From: an uncultured Rhizobiaceae bacterium
GTDB lineage: Bacteria; Pseudomonadota; Alphaproteobacteria; Rhizobiales; Rhizobiaceae
Assembly (NCBI GenBank): GCA_958296345.1
Contig: CATQIJ010000006.1
Location: 218,333-282,332 of the forward strand
Direction of reading: 5' to 3'
DNA length: 64,000 nt
The notes beneath the pieces are model-generated. The model was given only the letters and a program-made list of their open reading frames with translations. It ran no database searches and was not told where the DNA came from. How positions within the stretch are numbered: position 1 is the first letter of the stretch; every line of letters starts with the position of its first letter. Below, one piece after another: positions 31,399 through 44,362 of this stretch. Made by a program: the position numbers and the translations under genes.

Positions 31399-33893
31399 TT
31401 ATCCAACTTTTTTGCTGATAGACATATCTGCAGGTACACCTTTTTGGCTGTCGTCATCAAAAAGCTCTATTGCAGGATTTACTTCGGAAATTAGTTTTTC
31501 TTTGGTCTCCGGCTTTCCATAATAGAAGCCTTGTAAATGATCACAGCCTAGTTCTGTTAAAAGTTCTGCCTGCTCTTTTGTTTCAACACCTTCGCCGACT
31601 GTTGCCAAGCCCAATGAAGAAGCAAGGCTGGTTATAGCTCTGATTACCGGGCAGCATTGGCGCTTTTGTCATCTAGTTTGTCGACAAAGGATATCGATTT
31701 TAATGCGGTCTACATCAAAGTCAGCAATATAAGACAATGAAGAATAACCCGTGCCAAAGTCGTCAAGCGATACTCTTACACCCAGTGCTCTAAGTTGACG
31801 TACAGTAGAGATCGTAAGCTCAGGATCAGTAATCAAAACGCTCTCTGTCATTTCTATCTCTAGACGGTTTGCAGGTAAGCCTGATGTAGCTAATGCACCA
31901 AGAACGGTGTGCATGAAATTAGGTGCAACAATTTGTTTTACTGAGACATTTACCGCAATGGATGTTTTTTCTTCCCAAGTATTGGCTTCGATACATGCTT
32001 GTTTTAAAATCCATTCGCCGATAGCAATTATGCTTCCTGTTTCTTCTGCAATAGGAATAAAGATATCAGGGCTAATATTGCCTTGAGTAGGGTGTTCCCA
32101 TCTTAGCAATGCTTCCATTCCAGATGTTTTTGAGGAATTAAGTGCTCCATCCCTATTAAAGTCGACAGAAACAATGGGTTGGTATGCAATTTTAAATTGC
32201 CCAAGCTTCAATGCATTTCTAACGTCGAGTTCTAATATTCTTGCTGAACGGTTTTCTTCGTCCATTGTATAATCAAACCGATGGTGAGTAGATTTGCCAT
32301 TCGCCTTTGCGCGGTAAAGTGCAATGTCTGCTCTATTAATCAGCCTGTTAATTTCGTTACCATCTTCTGGTGCAATAACATATCCTACAGAAGCGCCAAT
32401 TTGAATTTTCTTGTCATCATGAATAAACGGTTCGGCTATTAATTCCACGATATGTTCGGCGATTTTATCCGTAATTTCCTTAATGTCTTTTGAATTGTTG
32501 CGACGATCGTTAGCAAAAGTAATTGAGAATTCATCACCACCAAATCTAGCAATTGTACATTCTTCATTGCGTCTTAGGCCTGCTTCTTGTGTCGCTTTTC
32601 TTAGGCGATTAGCAACTTCTAGCAATACTGCATCACCAGCTGCATGACCTGAATTGTCATTAACGGCTTTAAAATGATCTAAGTCGATTAACAAAATACT
32701 GAAGTCTCTGTTGGAATTATTCCATCTTGTTAGCTGTTCATTAAAAGTAGAACGATTTGCCAGGCCTGTTAAGGCGTCGTGTTTTGCTAGGTATTGTATG
32801 TTTTTTTCAGCTTCCATGGCAGCCGTTGCGTCGGCACAAATGCCCCTATAACCAAGGAAAGTGTTGCCATCCCATTGTGGTTTGCCTCGTGTCATAATCC
32901 ATCTAAGTGAACCGTCGCGCTTATCTTTGATGCTAAGTGTAATGTCATAAAATTCTTCTCTTCTAGAAAGAGAATCCATGAGACGTATCAAGTTTTCTTG
33001 ACACTCTTTTGTTGCATTTTCTCTTGCTACTTGAGGACAGGTTTTTGATTTCAGAGATTTAAGATCGTAGCCTAACATGTCCAATATTTGTTGTGGGACA
33101 CGTGTGGCATGACCTTTGTCATTGGTTTCCCATAGCCATTCTGTTGCTTGGGTTTCGTAATCTTTAAGAAGAAGATCAATAACTTCGCTTTTTTCTTTGA
33201 TGCTTTGTGTGTTGGCGTAAGCTTTGAAAAATGAACTTGATCGCTCATTAACGGATGCAAGTAGTCCTAGGGTGGCAAAAATTGAGAATATGGCAATGGT
33301 GAAATCTGCGAGATCGCCAGTACGAAAACCTACAAGAACTGAAACAACTAGATGTATAGAACCGGCAATTAGCAACCACGTGATAGCGGCTTTTGGTACA
33401 CGAGCAAGCGATATAGCACCCGCTGATAATATGCCAGCCATAATAGCTGTTAGAACGCCGCGTTCTATACTATCAGTTACGCCATAGAAGAATATTACTG
33501 GAACACACCAAAGTGTTGATAAAACTGCCGATGACACAACTAAACTTCTTATCGATTTTTCTGAGCCTGAATGCTCTTTTCCGAGTTTCTTGCGAATGTT
33601 ATTTTTGCGCCAAGTTAGTAATGAAATTATTGTAAGTAGGGCTAGCCAAGAAAGCGCTACTGCATCCATCCAAGTGCCTTGCCCAAAAGGTTGGCGGTTA
33701 ATAGACAGGCAAAAATAATATTTCCGAACATCATCGCAGATGTTAACGAATAGACTGATTGAGTTTGTCGTTTTCGAACTTCTTTAGCGCCTTGCTCGCC
33801 AAATTGATTTGCATCAAATTGGCGCACACTAAATAGGCTAAAAGCTTTCTTCTTCAGTTTTCTGAAAAATAAATTTCTCACGTCGATATCCAC
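31399..33893 (-). CDS. membrane GGDEF-EAL cyclic-di-GMP enzyme with PAS domain (two frame breaks)
   Basis: About 830 residues. The N-terminal third has six or so membrane helices (SLTSAMMFGNIIFACLLTAN, AVALSWLALLTIISLLTW and others). A PAS domain follows (EWLWETNDKGHATRVPQQIL), then GGDEF with an intact active site (RFGGDEFSITF) and EAL with MEALLRWEHP, NVSVKQ, IEMTES and DDFGTGYSSL. The usual RxxD inhibitory site is not obvious before GGDEF. Both synthesis and hydrolysis of c-di-GMP look possible. Breaks lie near 33690 (GGG run after TTTT, joining the membrane part) and near 31682 (KIDI joining SFVDKLDDKSANAARVI), after which EGVETKEQAELL completes the EAL domain. The start is a GTG at 33893. 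Confidence 0.82.
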
Positions 33894-34093
33894 CGCACAT
33901 AAATTAAGTGCTTATGTATAGCGAAAGTTTTCTTAACGCAGCGTCAATTTCAGTGGTAATAGTGTTTACTTTAGTTGTTGTGGTGAATAATTCCTTAACA
34001 TTAATTTGCGCTGTCTTGCTTAGTAGTTTGCAGGATATAATTTTTGGTGTTACCAGAAGTTTGATAGATTTTTCATGCAGAAACATAGATAAA

Positions 34094-34876
34094 ATGAGCG
34101 TTGCCAATATAGTTTGTATTAAGTGGGGCGAGAAGTTTCCGCCATACTATGTGAACCGCCTTTATGCTGGTGTTAAGCGCAATATTAATAGGCCTTTTAG
34201 GTTTATTTGTTTTACTGATAATGCTGAAGGTATTCGAGATGAGGTTGAAGTTCATCCGTTACCAAGTGTGCCATTTGAAGAAAAAATGGTAGAGGCTATG
34301 ACAACCGGTAAGCGCAGAGGTGCATGGCGAAAAGTTACGATGATGAAGCCAGATGAAGTTGGTCTTGAAGGGCCTACTTTGGTTATGGATTTGGATGTCG
34401 TAGTTTCTGGCCCAATGGATGGGTTTTTTGATCATGCCCCTGGTAAAATTTGTATGGGTAGAGACTGGTTAGAGCGCCGCCGCCGCCGCGTCGGTGGACA
34501 TGGCTCTGTTTATCGGTTTGACCCTGGTAAACACGATTTCCTTTATACTGAATTTGACGATGATATAGAAACCTCAGTCGCCTATAAAGGTGAGCAACGT
34601 TATATCTCTTTAACGGCACATAAGTATAAACAGCTTGAGTATTTTCCTGATGGATGGATTTGTTCGTTTAAACGTCAAGGTATTCCCATCTTACCACTAA
34701 ACTTCATAATTGAACCACGGTTGCCTGAGACCTGTCGTGTGATGTGTTTCCATGGTGACCCTAAAATGGAAGAAGCAATTATTGGAGCGGGGACTAAGCT
34801 GCGCTATAAAACTAGACCTGCAAAATGGCTTAGAGAGTTGTGGCTTGATTCTGATGAACGTGATTGGGTGCCGTGA
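34094..34876 (+). CDS. glycosyltransferase-like protein of a polysaccharide island
   Basis: About 260 residues starting MSVANIVCIKWGEKFPPYYV. The pattern VNRLYAGVKRNINRPFRFICFTDNAEGI followed by a DxD-like VMDLDVVVSGPMDGFFD is that of a GT-A type nucleotide-sugar transferase family common in alphaproteobacterial surface-polysaccharide loci. A run of five Arg codons (CGC repeats, near 34480) gives LERRRRRVGG. No membrane segment is evident in this frame; hydrophobic residues upstream of 34094 belong to a non-coding extension. Donor and acceptor are unknown. Its stop overlaps the start of the next gene (TGATG), so the two are translationally coupled. Confidence 0.66.
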   Translation: MSVANIVCIKWGEKFPPYYVNRLYAGVKRNINRPFRFICFTDNAEGIRDEVEVHPLPSVPFEEKMVEAMTTGKRRGAWRKVTMMKPDEVGLEGPTLVMDLDVVVSGPMDGFFDHAPGKICMGRDWLERRRRRVGGHGSVYRFDPGKHDFLYTEFDDDIETSVAYKGEQRYISLTAHKYKQLEYFPDGWICSFKRQGIPILPLNFIIEPRLPETCRVMCFHGDPKMEEAIIGAGTKLRYKTRPAKWLRELWLDSDERDWVP

Positions 34877-36345
34877 TGACAATTCGATTATTATGTGTGT
34901 CTACTGCTGATAATACAGACAAAATCTTAAATGCTCTTGTTAAAGAATGTGACGAGATTGATCTGCGTCTGCATTTTGGTAATGACATGGCGGATTTTAA
35001 GGCTTCATCCCTTTCTCGCATGGATACTCGTAAAGGTCAGCGAGGGCATTTAATGCGAGAGCAATATTATGCTGGCGAAAATTATGAACTCCTGTCTTCA
35101 CCTATATTTAAGGAAAGCATGGAACGTACGGTTGACCAGTTATTTCGATATTCAGATGGATACCGTTACCGTTCTCATAATTTAAAAAACTTTCAAGACT
35201 ATCTAGATTATTTTTACATTCTTAGTGATATGCTTGCTCAGCAAATTAAAGAAGAGAAGATCACACATGCTTTGTTTTTTAATGTACCGCATTTGGTTTG
35301 CGATACGATTTTATATGACTTGTGCAAATGTCTTGGTATCAAGACCGTAATTCTTACTCAGTCTATTTTCCCCCGTAAATATTTTTCAATGGAATCCGTT
35401 GAGCATTTTGGGTTTTTTAATAGTAAGAAATCAAAAGCTGCACCTTTAGTCATTGATAAAAAACAAAATTTAAATTTATTTTATATGAAAGACGTTGGGC
35501 AAGCTCCTGGCGAAAGTGGGAAGCTTTCTTACAAAGGGCTGTTTAATATTTTAGCTTATGTTTTATTAAAAAAACCGAGCATGTTTTTTAAGCCTTTTCA
35601 ATTTTTAAAGATTCTGAAAAGAGTTCGAGCAATTTATGCAGGTTTTCCAAAATGGCGTGATCCATTTTCAAGTTTCTTTCATGAAAATGAATTGGCTTAT
35701 TTTGAGCATTTGATAGAGTTTGAACAGCAACAAATAGATATTGAACAACGGTTTATATATTTCCCTTTGCAACTTCAGCCTGAGATGACGACCTCTTCGC
35801 TTGGGGGAAAATTCCGTGATCAGCTATTGGCAATTGAAGCGCTTTCAAGAATTTTACCCGATGATGTAAAGATCTACGTGAAGGAAAACCCAAAGCAAGG
35901 AACTTATTCTAGAGGCCCGCTTTTCTTTCATCGATTAAATCGCATACCAAATGTGGTCTTCATGCCATCTTTTGCAAATACAAATACATTAATTGCCCAC
36001 TGTGAAGGCGTGGCTACCATAACAGGTACTGTTGGCTGGGAAGCTATACGTAAGGGTAAGAAAGCAATTGTATTTGGTAACACTTGGTACTCAAGTTTCC
36101 CCGGTGTTTTTCGTTGGTCCAACAAGTTGAAATATTCTGACTTTGAACAATCTAAAATCAGCCATAAGCAGTTGGAAAAAACTTCAGGTGCATTAGTCGA
36201 TGCATGTCATAACGGTGTTGTTGAACGTCATTATATAAAGATTGACGATGGTCATGATGTTGAGAAAAACGTAGTATCTGTCGTTGAAGTTTTAAAAGGT
36301 TTGTTAGACGGCAAGATATCTGCAGTTTTTAATAAAACGAAATAA
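34876..36345 (+). CDS. capsule/polysaccharide synthesis transferase-like protein
   Basis: 489 residues without signal peptide. The C-terminal half has the look of a GT-B / capsule-synthesis (KpsS-KpsC-like) domain: LPDDVKIYVKENPKQGTYSR, VVFMPSFANTNTLIAHCEGV, ATITGTVGWEAIRKGKKAIVFG and WYSSFPGVFRW, which resemble the region of KpsC-type enzymes and bacterial Kdo or capsule linkers. The N-terminal half (TRKGQRGHLMREQYYAGENY) is not recognised. The ATG overlaps the stop of the preceding gene. Position next to pse genes suggests a role in making or linking a pseudaminic-acid-containing polysaccharide (inference). Confidence 0.62.
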   Translation: MTIRLLCVSTADNTDKILNALVKECDEIDLRLHFGNDMADFKASSLSRMDTRKGQRGHLMREQYYAGENYELLSSPIFKESMERTVDQLFRYSDGYRYRSHNLKNFQDYLDYFYILSDMLAQQIKEEKITHALFFNVPHLVCDTILYDLCKCLGIKTVILTQSIFPRKYFSMESVEHFGFFNSKKSKAAPLVIDKKQNLNLFYMKDVGQAPGESGKLSYKGLFNILAYVLLKKPSMFFKPFQFLKILKRVRAIYAGFPKWRDPFSSFFHENELAYFEHLIEFEQQQIDIEQRFIYFPLQLQPEMTTSSLGGKFRDQLLAIEALSRILPDDVKIYVKENPKQGTYSRGPLFFHRLNRIPNVVFMPSFANTNTLIAHCEGVATITGTVGWEAIRKGKKAIVFGNTWYSSFPGVFRWSNKLKYSDFEQSKISHKQLEKTSGALVDACHNGVVERHYIKIDDGHDVEKNVVSVVEVLKGLLDGKISAVFNKTK

Positions 36346-36390
36346 CCTAGATACTACTGATGCCAATTAGTTCGCACCTTTTTGAATATA

Positions 36391-37100
36391 TTAAATATTG
36401 TCCTCGGTATTTAAATTCTGATGAAATAATTTTGCAAATTTAAAGTCTTCTGGTGTGTCAATGTCGACCCGCTCTACCGCGCTCTAATTGATAGCCAATA
36501 GTCTTTTGCATGATAATTGTTTTTTGCTTTAAAAAAGCTGCGGTGTTGAGAAATAAAACGCACCGGCATCATGCAAGAGATCGGGTAAGTCTTGTGAACG
36601 TGTAAGCGCATTTTCAGGCCATTTGAAATTAAGCTTACCATCACCTTTTATTTCAAAAGCACGTAAGGGATGGAAATCAAATTCTGTCACCGAAATAATG
36701 CAATCTGCGGTTTTCTGTATGAGATCAGTATATGCTTTTTCAAAATCAGATGGACGCAACAAAGGCGCTGTTGGATAAAGACAACAAGCATGATCTGTAC
36801 TGTTCAATCTTGAAAGCGCGTCTAGAAGTACTTCTGCTGTTGTTGCAAAATCATTAGCCAGACTTGCATCTCTCATAAAAGGAGTTTCTGCACCATATTT
36901 GTTTGATATATCAGCAATTTCAATATCATCAGTTGAGACTACAACTCTTGAAAATACATTGCTTTAAGAGCTGATTCAATTGACCAAGCAATGAGCGGTT
37001 TTCCATTAAAGTCTAGGATGTTTTTTCTAGGAACACGCTTGCTGCCACCGCGCGCAGGGATGATGCAAATTGGTTTTGTCGATGCGATATTTGAGGACAT
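36391..37100 (-). CDS. pseF: pseudaminic acid cytidylyltransferase PseF (three frame breaks)
   Basis: Makes CMP-pseudaminic acid from CTP and Pse. The nucleotide motif CIIPARGGSKRVPRKNIL, then GKPLIAWSIESALK, opens the protein. After breaks near 36965, 36535 and 36480 it continues VVVSTDDIEIADISNKYGAETPF, MRDASLANDFATTAEVLLDA, CCLYPTAPLL and ends RAVDIDTPEDFKFAKLF, the usual tail of CMP-sugar synthetases. Repaired length is about 235 residues. Assignment to Pse rather than neuraminic or legionaminic acid rests on the adjacent pseG, pseC and pseB genes. It is divergent from pseG with about 120 bp between starts. Confidence 0.75.
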
Positions 37101-37220
37101 CAGTGATATTTCGAATTTACTCTTTGAATTTAGCTATTTAGTCACTTCCTCTTATTGCCAGAGTGTGCAACAAATGCCAAGGGCGGAAGTAATATGATAG
37201 TTTTTAGGGCTTAAATTTTT

Positions 37221-38732
37221 ATGCGTTTTGCTTTTCGTGTTGATAGTTCACCAAAAATTGGTATGGGTCATCTTATGCGTTGTTTAACGCTTGCAGATGG
37301 CTTTAAAAAGCGTGGATGTGAAAGTTATTTCATCTGCCGTGATTTTATCGGTAATGGTGCTAAATTTTTAATTGATAGTGGTTATCAAGTTGAGTTGATA
37401 AGTGTTGAAGGTATTGAGTTAGACGATACTTGGCTCGGTGTACCCCATCTACAAGATGCCAATGAAACTATTGAGATATTATCGCAAAATCCTGTCGATT
37501 GGCTGATTGTTGATCATTACGACATTGAACAGCAATGGGAAACTTCTGTTCACTCTAAGTTGCCTAATATCAAAACCATGGTGATTGATGATTTAGTAAA
37601 TCGATCGCATATCTGTGATGTTTTGCTAGACCAAACATATGGACGTATGGATTATGAGTATAAAACTCTTGTTTCGCAAGATACCAAGTTATGTTTGGGA
37701 ACGGACTTTGCTCTTTTACGAGCACGTTTCAAAGAGTTAAGAGAGCAAAACATTGAACCAGAAAACAAAATAATTCTAAGTGCCATATTCTTGTTACTTT
37801 AGGCGGAGGAGATAGTTTTCAACCTATTCAAGTTATTGGCAAAGCACTCAATGAGGTAGCGGACGACCATGAATTTTCTGTAACTGTCATTATAGGAAAC
37901 ACACCGCAAGAACTATTAGGTGATTATAAACGCCTCGCTCATGATGTGGAGTTTGTTAGTTTTTCAAACAATTTAGCTGCTGAAATGGCAAAAGCTGATT
38001 TTGTAATTGGTGCAGGTGGGGGAACGAGTTGGGAGCGATGTTGTATAGGGCTTCCTACTGTCGTTTTAACAATTGCAGATAATCAAATTGAAATTGCAAA
38101 GATATTGAATGAAAATCAGGCTGGTATTTCTGTGCAAACAAATGTTGATGAAATAGCCTCTGCTGTGAAAAAAATGCTTAATGATCAATCTCTACGCAAC
38201 AAAATGAGCAAGAATGCAGCCAACCTTTGTGACGGAAATGGCGTTGCCCGTGTTGTTAAGCAAATTGTTGCATCTAGTTTGGTTTTTGAAACGTCGACAC
38301 TTTCTGATGCTCAATTTATTTATGATGCAAGATACGCTGATGGTGCTTCTCGATTTTATAGAAGCCGAGATGTGCCCAGTTTTGAAGATCACATGAAATG
38401 GATGGAGAATGCTGTAAATCAAGAGAACCGTGTTCTTGCTTGCGTGTCTTTGGGTGGAGAAAACAATTGCACATGTCAGAATAGACAAAGATATTAATCA
38501 AGTTGATAGCGGTGAGATTGGTATTTGCCTTGCAAAAGAATGGCGAGGTAAGGGAGTGGGGCAAGTTGTTCTGAGCGCTGCTAATCAGTATTTCGCTAAT
38601 ATGGGGGTCACAAAAATAAGTGCTGAAGTGTATAAGAATAACAGTGCTTCTAGTAATGTTTTTGTTGAAGCTGGATATGTTTATCTTTCGGCTGACAGCG
38701 ATGGGTTTATGCGTTATTTATGGCAAGCATAA
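37221..38732 (+). CDS. pseG: fused PseG hydrolase / PseH-like acetyltransferase (two frame breaks)
   Basis: About 503 residues. The N-terminal 330 are PseG (UDP-2,4-diacetamido-2,4,6-trideoxy-beta-L-altropyranose hydrolase), a GT-B relative: RVDSSPKIGMGHLMRCLTLA, VDWLIVDHYDIE, HILVTLGGGDSFQPIQ and GAGGGTSWERCCIGLPTVV. The C-terminal about 150 residues are a GNAT domain (LSDAQFIYDARYADGASRFY, IGICLAKEWRGKGVGQVVL, VYKNNSASSNVFVEAGY) like PseH, which acetylates the 4-amino sugar. Breaks lie near 37775 and 38460, both repaired by one base. The two domains would do consecutive steps of the same pathway. The next gene, pseC, starts 21 bp later. Confidence 0.82.
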
Positions 38733-38753
38733 TTCAATTATTTTAGAGCTATC

Positions 38754-39956
38754 ATGACCCAACCTTTTCTCCCTTACGGCAAGCAACTATTACCGATGAT
38801 GATAAGCGCGCTGTGCTTGATGCTTTGGAAAGCCTGTTTTTAACAACCGGACCAAAGGTTGCTGAGTTTGAAAAATCATTTGCCGAATACTTAGGTGCCG
38901 CTCATGCTGTAGCGTTCTCAAATGCTACGGGGGCTTTGCACATTGCTTGTTTGGCTCTTGGGGTAAGTGAAGGTGATACGGTTTTAACGCCTACTATGTC
39001 ATTTGCTGCTTCAACGAATTGTGCAGCTTATGTGGGTGCTCGAATTGAGTTCATGGATTGCGACCCTATAAGCGGTCTTATTACGCCAGAAACATTTTCC
39101 CAAGCAGCAGATAGAGCTGAGAAGCTGGGAAGCCTGCTAAGGTTGCTGTTATTGTTCATTTAAATGGTGAAGCTGCAGATATCTTTGGTATTTCGAAAGT
39201 AGCAAAGTCGCGCGGTATAGAATTAATTGAAGATGCGTGTCACGCACTTGGTACAACTTATACAGACCATGAGGTAATGTTCAAAATGTAGGAACTTGTC
39301 AGTATTCAGCATTTTCTAGTTATTCATTCCATCCGGTTAAAACCATCACCAGCGGTGAGGGCGGTATGTTGACTTGCAAGGATGCAAAGCTAGCAAGGAT
39401 TGTCTCAGAGCTTCGTAGTCATGGTATTACGCGTGATGCAGATGCGTTTGAAGATGAAGAGCTAGCTTTTGATGAAAATGGCAATCCAAATCCTTGGTAT
39501 TACGAAATGCAATCGCTTGGATTTAATTATCGTTTGACTGATATTGCCTGCGCATTGGGTTTAAGCCAATTAAACAGAATGGATGATATTGCTAGTCGTC
39601 GCCGCGAAATGAAGGCGCTGTACAATAATTTATTTGCCAAAGTAATTTACCTATAAAGGTTGTTCCTACAGCAGAGGGTAATGATGCCGTTCGGCATTTA
39701 TATCCAGTGCTGATCGATTATGCATCAATTGGAATGTCTAGAGCTACTTTTTGTAATTTTTTGAAAGACTTAGGTGTTGGTACGCAAGTTCATTACATAC
39801 CTACTCATATGTTGCCTTATTATGTAAAGCGACAAGAAAGCAGACATTAAAAGGTGCGGAACATTACTACGAGAAAGTAGTCTCGTTACCTTTTTACCCT
39901 GGATTAACAAATGAAGATATTTACCGTGTTGTTGATACAATTAGGAAGGTTTTGAC

Positions 39957-39960
<4 letters not shown>
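38754..39960 (+). CDS. pseC: PseC PLP aminotransferase, DegT/DnrJ family (about five frame breaks)
   Basis: Converts the 4-keto sugar from PseB to a 4-amino sugar. Repaired, it begins MTQPFLPYGKQTITDDDKRAVLDAL, then LTTGPKVAEFEKSFAEYLGA, FSNATGALHIACLALG, IELIEDACHALGT and the PLP-lysine SYSFHPVKTITSGEGGMLTC. The end has VGTQVHYIPTHMLPYY and EKVVSLPFYPGLTNEDI. Breaks lie near 38785, 39135, 39273, 39645 and 39845. The stop at 39960 overlaps the stop of the convergent pseB by two bases. About 400 residues after repair. Confidence 0.78.
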
Positions 39961-41463
<1,503 letters not shown>

Positions 41464-41539
41464 TTTTTACCTACTTTCATCTACCAAATACCAAACGTTT
41501 TCTTGAGGTTTGAAATATCTCGACGTTTGACAAAAGAAA

Positions 41540-41569
41540 ACGGCCCCTGAAAGGTATTTCCAGAGCCGT
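41540..41569 (-). terminator. terminator-like hairpin upstream of greA
   Basis: Outer stem ACGGC / GCCGT with inner CTGAAA / TTTCAG pairing; read on the minus strand it is followed by TTTTCTTTTG. It lies about 80 bp before the greA start with no upstream minus-strand gene close by, so it may act as an attenuator in the greA leader rather than end another transcript. Confidence 0.5.
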
Positions 41570-41688
41570 AATAATTGTTCGATTAAATTTATAGCATAGT
41601 AAATCATGATTTTACCAGATGTTTTATAATTTTGGGAAAAATCAAGATTTCACTATTTAGCGAGTAAAATTTGAAACACAATTAGGCT

Positions 41689-43060
41689 ATGAACATTCAA
41701 CCTTCTCCTAGTGGTCCTGTACAGGCCACAACGCCTATTAAGTTTTCAGATAAACTACCAGTATCTGCAGACGTCGTAATTATTGGTGGGGGGTGATTGG
41801 CCTCTTTTCAGCTCTTTATATGCAGCGTAGCGGACTTAAAGTTGTTATCTGCGAGAAGGGGCGTATTGCAGGTGAGCAATCATCTCGAAACTGGGGATGG
41901 ATTAGGCAACATGGGCGTGATTTTGCAGAACTTCCTATTATGATGGAGGCCACGCGTCTTTGGGAGCAGGTTGACCAGGAAACAAATGGGCGCATTGGTT
42001 TTAAACGTGAGGGGCTTTGTTACATTGCAAGTAGTGAGAAGAAATTGGCAAAGCGCGCTAAATGGCTTGAAATTGCAAAAGAATGTCAACTTGATACCAG
42101 ATTACTCTCTAAAGCAGAACTTGATAAACTGATTGATAAATCTGCAAGAGGTAAGGGTTCTCATGATTGGGTGGGGCAACTTATACGCCAGTGATGCTCG
42201 AGCTGAAGCTTGGCAAGCAGTTCCTGCAATCGCTGAGTTAGCTCAATCAGAAGGTGTGCAGATTATTGAGAATTGCGCCGTACGAGTGCTTGATATTACA
42301 GGTGGTAAAATCAAGGGCGTTGTGACTGAGCAAGGTAGAATTAAATGTGAACAAGTTCTGCTTGCTGCAGGAGCTTGGTCATCTCTTTTTGCAAAACGGC
42401 ATGACATTAATATTCCGCAATTAAGCGTACGAGCAACGGTATGCCAAACTGCGCCTTTACCCGAATTTTATGCTGGTAATGCTGCAGATGAAAATCTTGC
42501 ATTTAGGAGGCGCAATGATGGCGGATATAATCTTGCAAGTGGCGCAAGAAACGATTGTTACATAGGGCGCGATTCGTTTCGTAATTTTTTTAAATATTTG
42601 CCTGTAGCATCTGCACACTTACCGGATATTAGGCTGAGACTCTCAGCACCAAAAGGATTTCCTGATGCTTGGAGTACTAAGCGGGATTGGGAAGGGAATG
42701 AGATAACACCATTTGAGAAAATGCGCGTGCTTAATCCTGAACCTAATCTCAAGCAGGTTGAAATCATGCGCGAAAACTTTGCAAAACGATTCCCTTCTGT
42801 TGGTAAACCAGAAATTACACACGCATGGGCAGGCATGATTGATGCAATGCCAGATATTGTGCCGATTGTTGATCGTGCCCCAAATTTGCAAGGGCTTATT
42901 ATTGCCACGGGCATGAGTGGACACGGGTTTGGAATTGGCCCGGGTTTGGCAAAATAATTTCGGAGATGGTTTTGGGAAAAAGGCTGGACACAATATGGAA
43001 CGATTCAGATTTTCTCGTTTTACAGATGGTAGTAAGCTTGAAGTTGGACCCGATATTTAA
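41689..43060 (+). CDS. FAD-dependent amine/amino-acid oxidoreductase, DAO family (three frame breaks)
   Basis: Repaired, the protein opens with VSADVVIIGGGVIGLFSALYMQ, the FAD-binding site of the DAO family, then SSRNWGWIRQHGRDFAELPI, a block typical of bacterial D-amino-acid dehydrogenase, gamma-glutamylputrescine oxidase and similar deaminating enzymes. The C-terminal part reads NLQGLIIATGMSGHGFGIGPG, the late FAD contact. Breaks are near 41795 (run of six G), 42150 and 42955, after which the tail ends DGSKLEVGPDI. About 455 residues. The substrate is not readable. Confidence 0.8.
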
Positions 43061-43125
43061 ACTGTACCGAGCAGACATAAAATATTGTAAGAATCAAAGT
43101 GAAATAATTATGTGATTCTCAATAA

Positions 43126-44318
43126 ATGCTAGCAACTTTAAAATCTGGAAGTTTTCTCAATCAAGAACGTATGCGGGTCTATTCTTGGATTTGTATTGCG
43201 CTGATGCTTATTGTTAGTTTGGCTATATTGTTTACTGCAAATGGTAACCTTGCTTGGGATGGAAAGCCGATTGGTACGGATTTTTCTAATGTCTATGCTG
43301 CTGGCGTAATGGTCAATGAAGGACGGTCTGCTGAAGTCTGGGATTGGCCAAAGCATTTGCGGTTCAAGCCCAGATTTTTGGACCTGAACTTAAAGCCTAT
43401 TTTGGATGGCATTATCCGCCGTTCTTTTTGATTATCGCATCTGTTCTAGCATTCTTTCCGTATTTAGCAGCGCTAGGAATTTGGAGCGTTTTCGGATTTA
43501 CTCTTTATTTTACGGCCTTAAAAGCAATTGTTGGTAAGTATGAAGGTTGGCTTTTGCCAGTAATAGGTTTCCCTGCAATATTTGTGAATGTTAGTCATGG
43601 ACATAATGGGTTTTTAACCGCTGCTCTTTTCGGATGGGCATTTATGTTGATAGAAAAACGTCCTGTTCTTTCTGGTATTTTAATTGGATTATTATCTTAT
43701 AAACCTCAATTTGGAATGCTTATTCCGTTAGCATTACTGGTAGGTGGGTATTATCGGACGTTCATTTCAGCTGCTGTGACGGTATTATTTCTTTGCGCAT
43801 TTGTTACCGCGCTATATGGCATTGATATTTGGCCAGCTTTTTTTGAAAGTTTGGAATTAACTCGTAGTATTATTCTTGAGCAAGGTGAGACGGGTTGGTT
43901 TAAAATTCAATCTATTTTTTCATTTGTGATGTTGTGGACTGGGGCTTTGTCTGTGGCTTATAGTTTGCAAGCAATACTCGCGGCCATCGTGCTGGGGGTT
44001 GTTGTAGTTGCATTTTGGTATCCAAATAAAATTGAAGATCGTGCAAGCCTAATCATTATTGGTTCATTACTCGTGACACCATACAGCCTTGATTATGATT
44101 TAGTAGCTCTTGCGCCAGCGATAGCTTTTCTTGCAATTCGAGGTTTGTGTGAGGGATTTTCTGATTATGAAATTAGTGTCTTGTTGTTGGTTTGGTTTTC
44201 TCCATTGCTCACAAGGCCGCTAATGATGACCACAGGTATTCCTTTAGCGTTAATTGGAATGCTTTTGCTCTTTGGAATTATTGCAAAACGGGTATCAATA
44301 ATAGGAATGCGCAAGTAA
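43126..44318 (+). CDS. GT87 / DUF2029-type membrane mannosyltransferase-like protein (one frame break)
   Basis: About 397 residues with roughly nine membrane helices. The N-terminus begins RVYSWICIALMLIVSLAILF and continues GTDFSNVYAAGVMVNEGR, the DxS/N-type signature region of GT87 proteins, which transfer mannose from polyprenyl-phosphate sugar to glycans. The frame breaks near 43360, after which AVQAQIFGPELKAYFGWHYPP restores the family's YPP region. The remainder (HGHNGFLTAALFGWAFML, LSYKPQFGMLIPLALLVGG, LVTPYSLDYDLVALAPA) is intact. The donor is unknown. It is about 65 bp downstream of the amine oxidase gene. Confidence 0.78.
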
Positions 44319-44362
44319 TTCAGTTACAGAGTGCATAATAAAAATTTAAAGGGAGTAATAAA

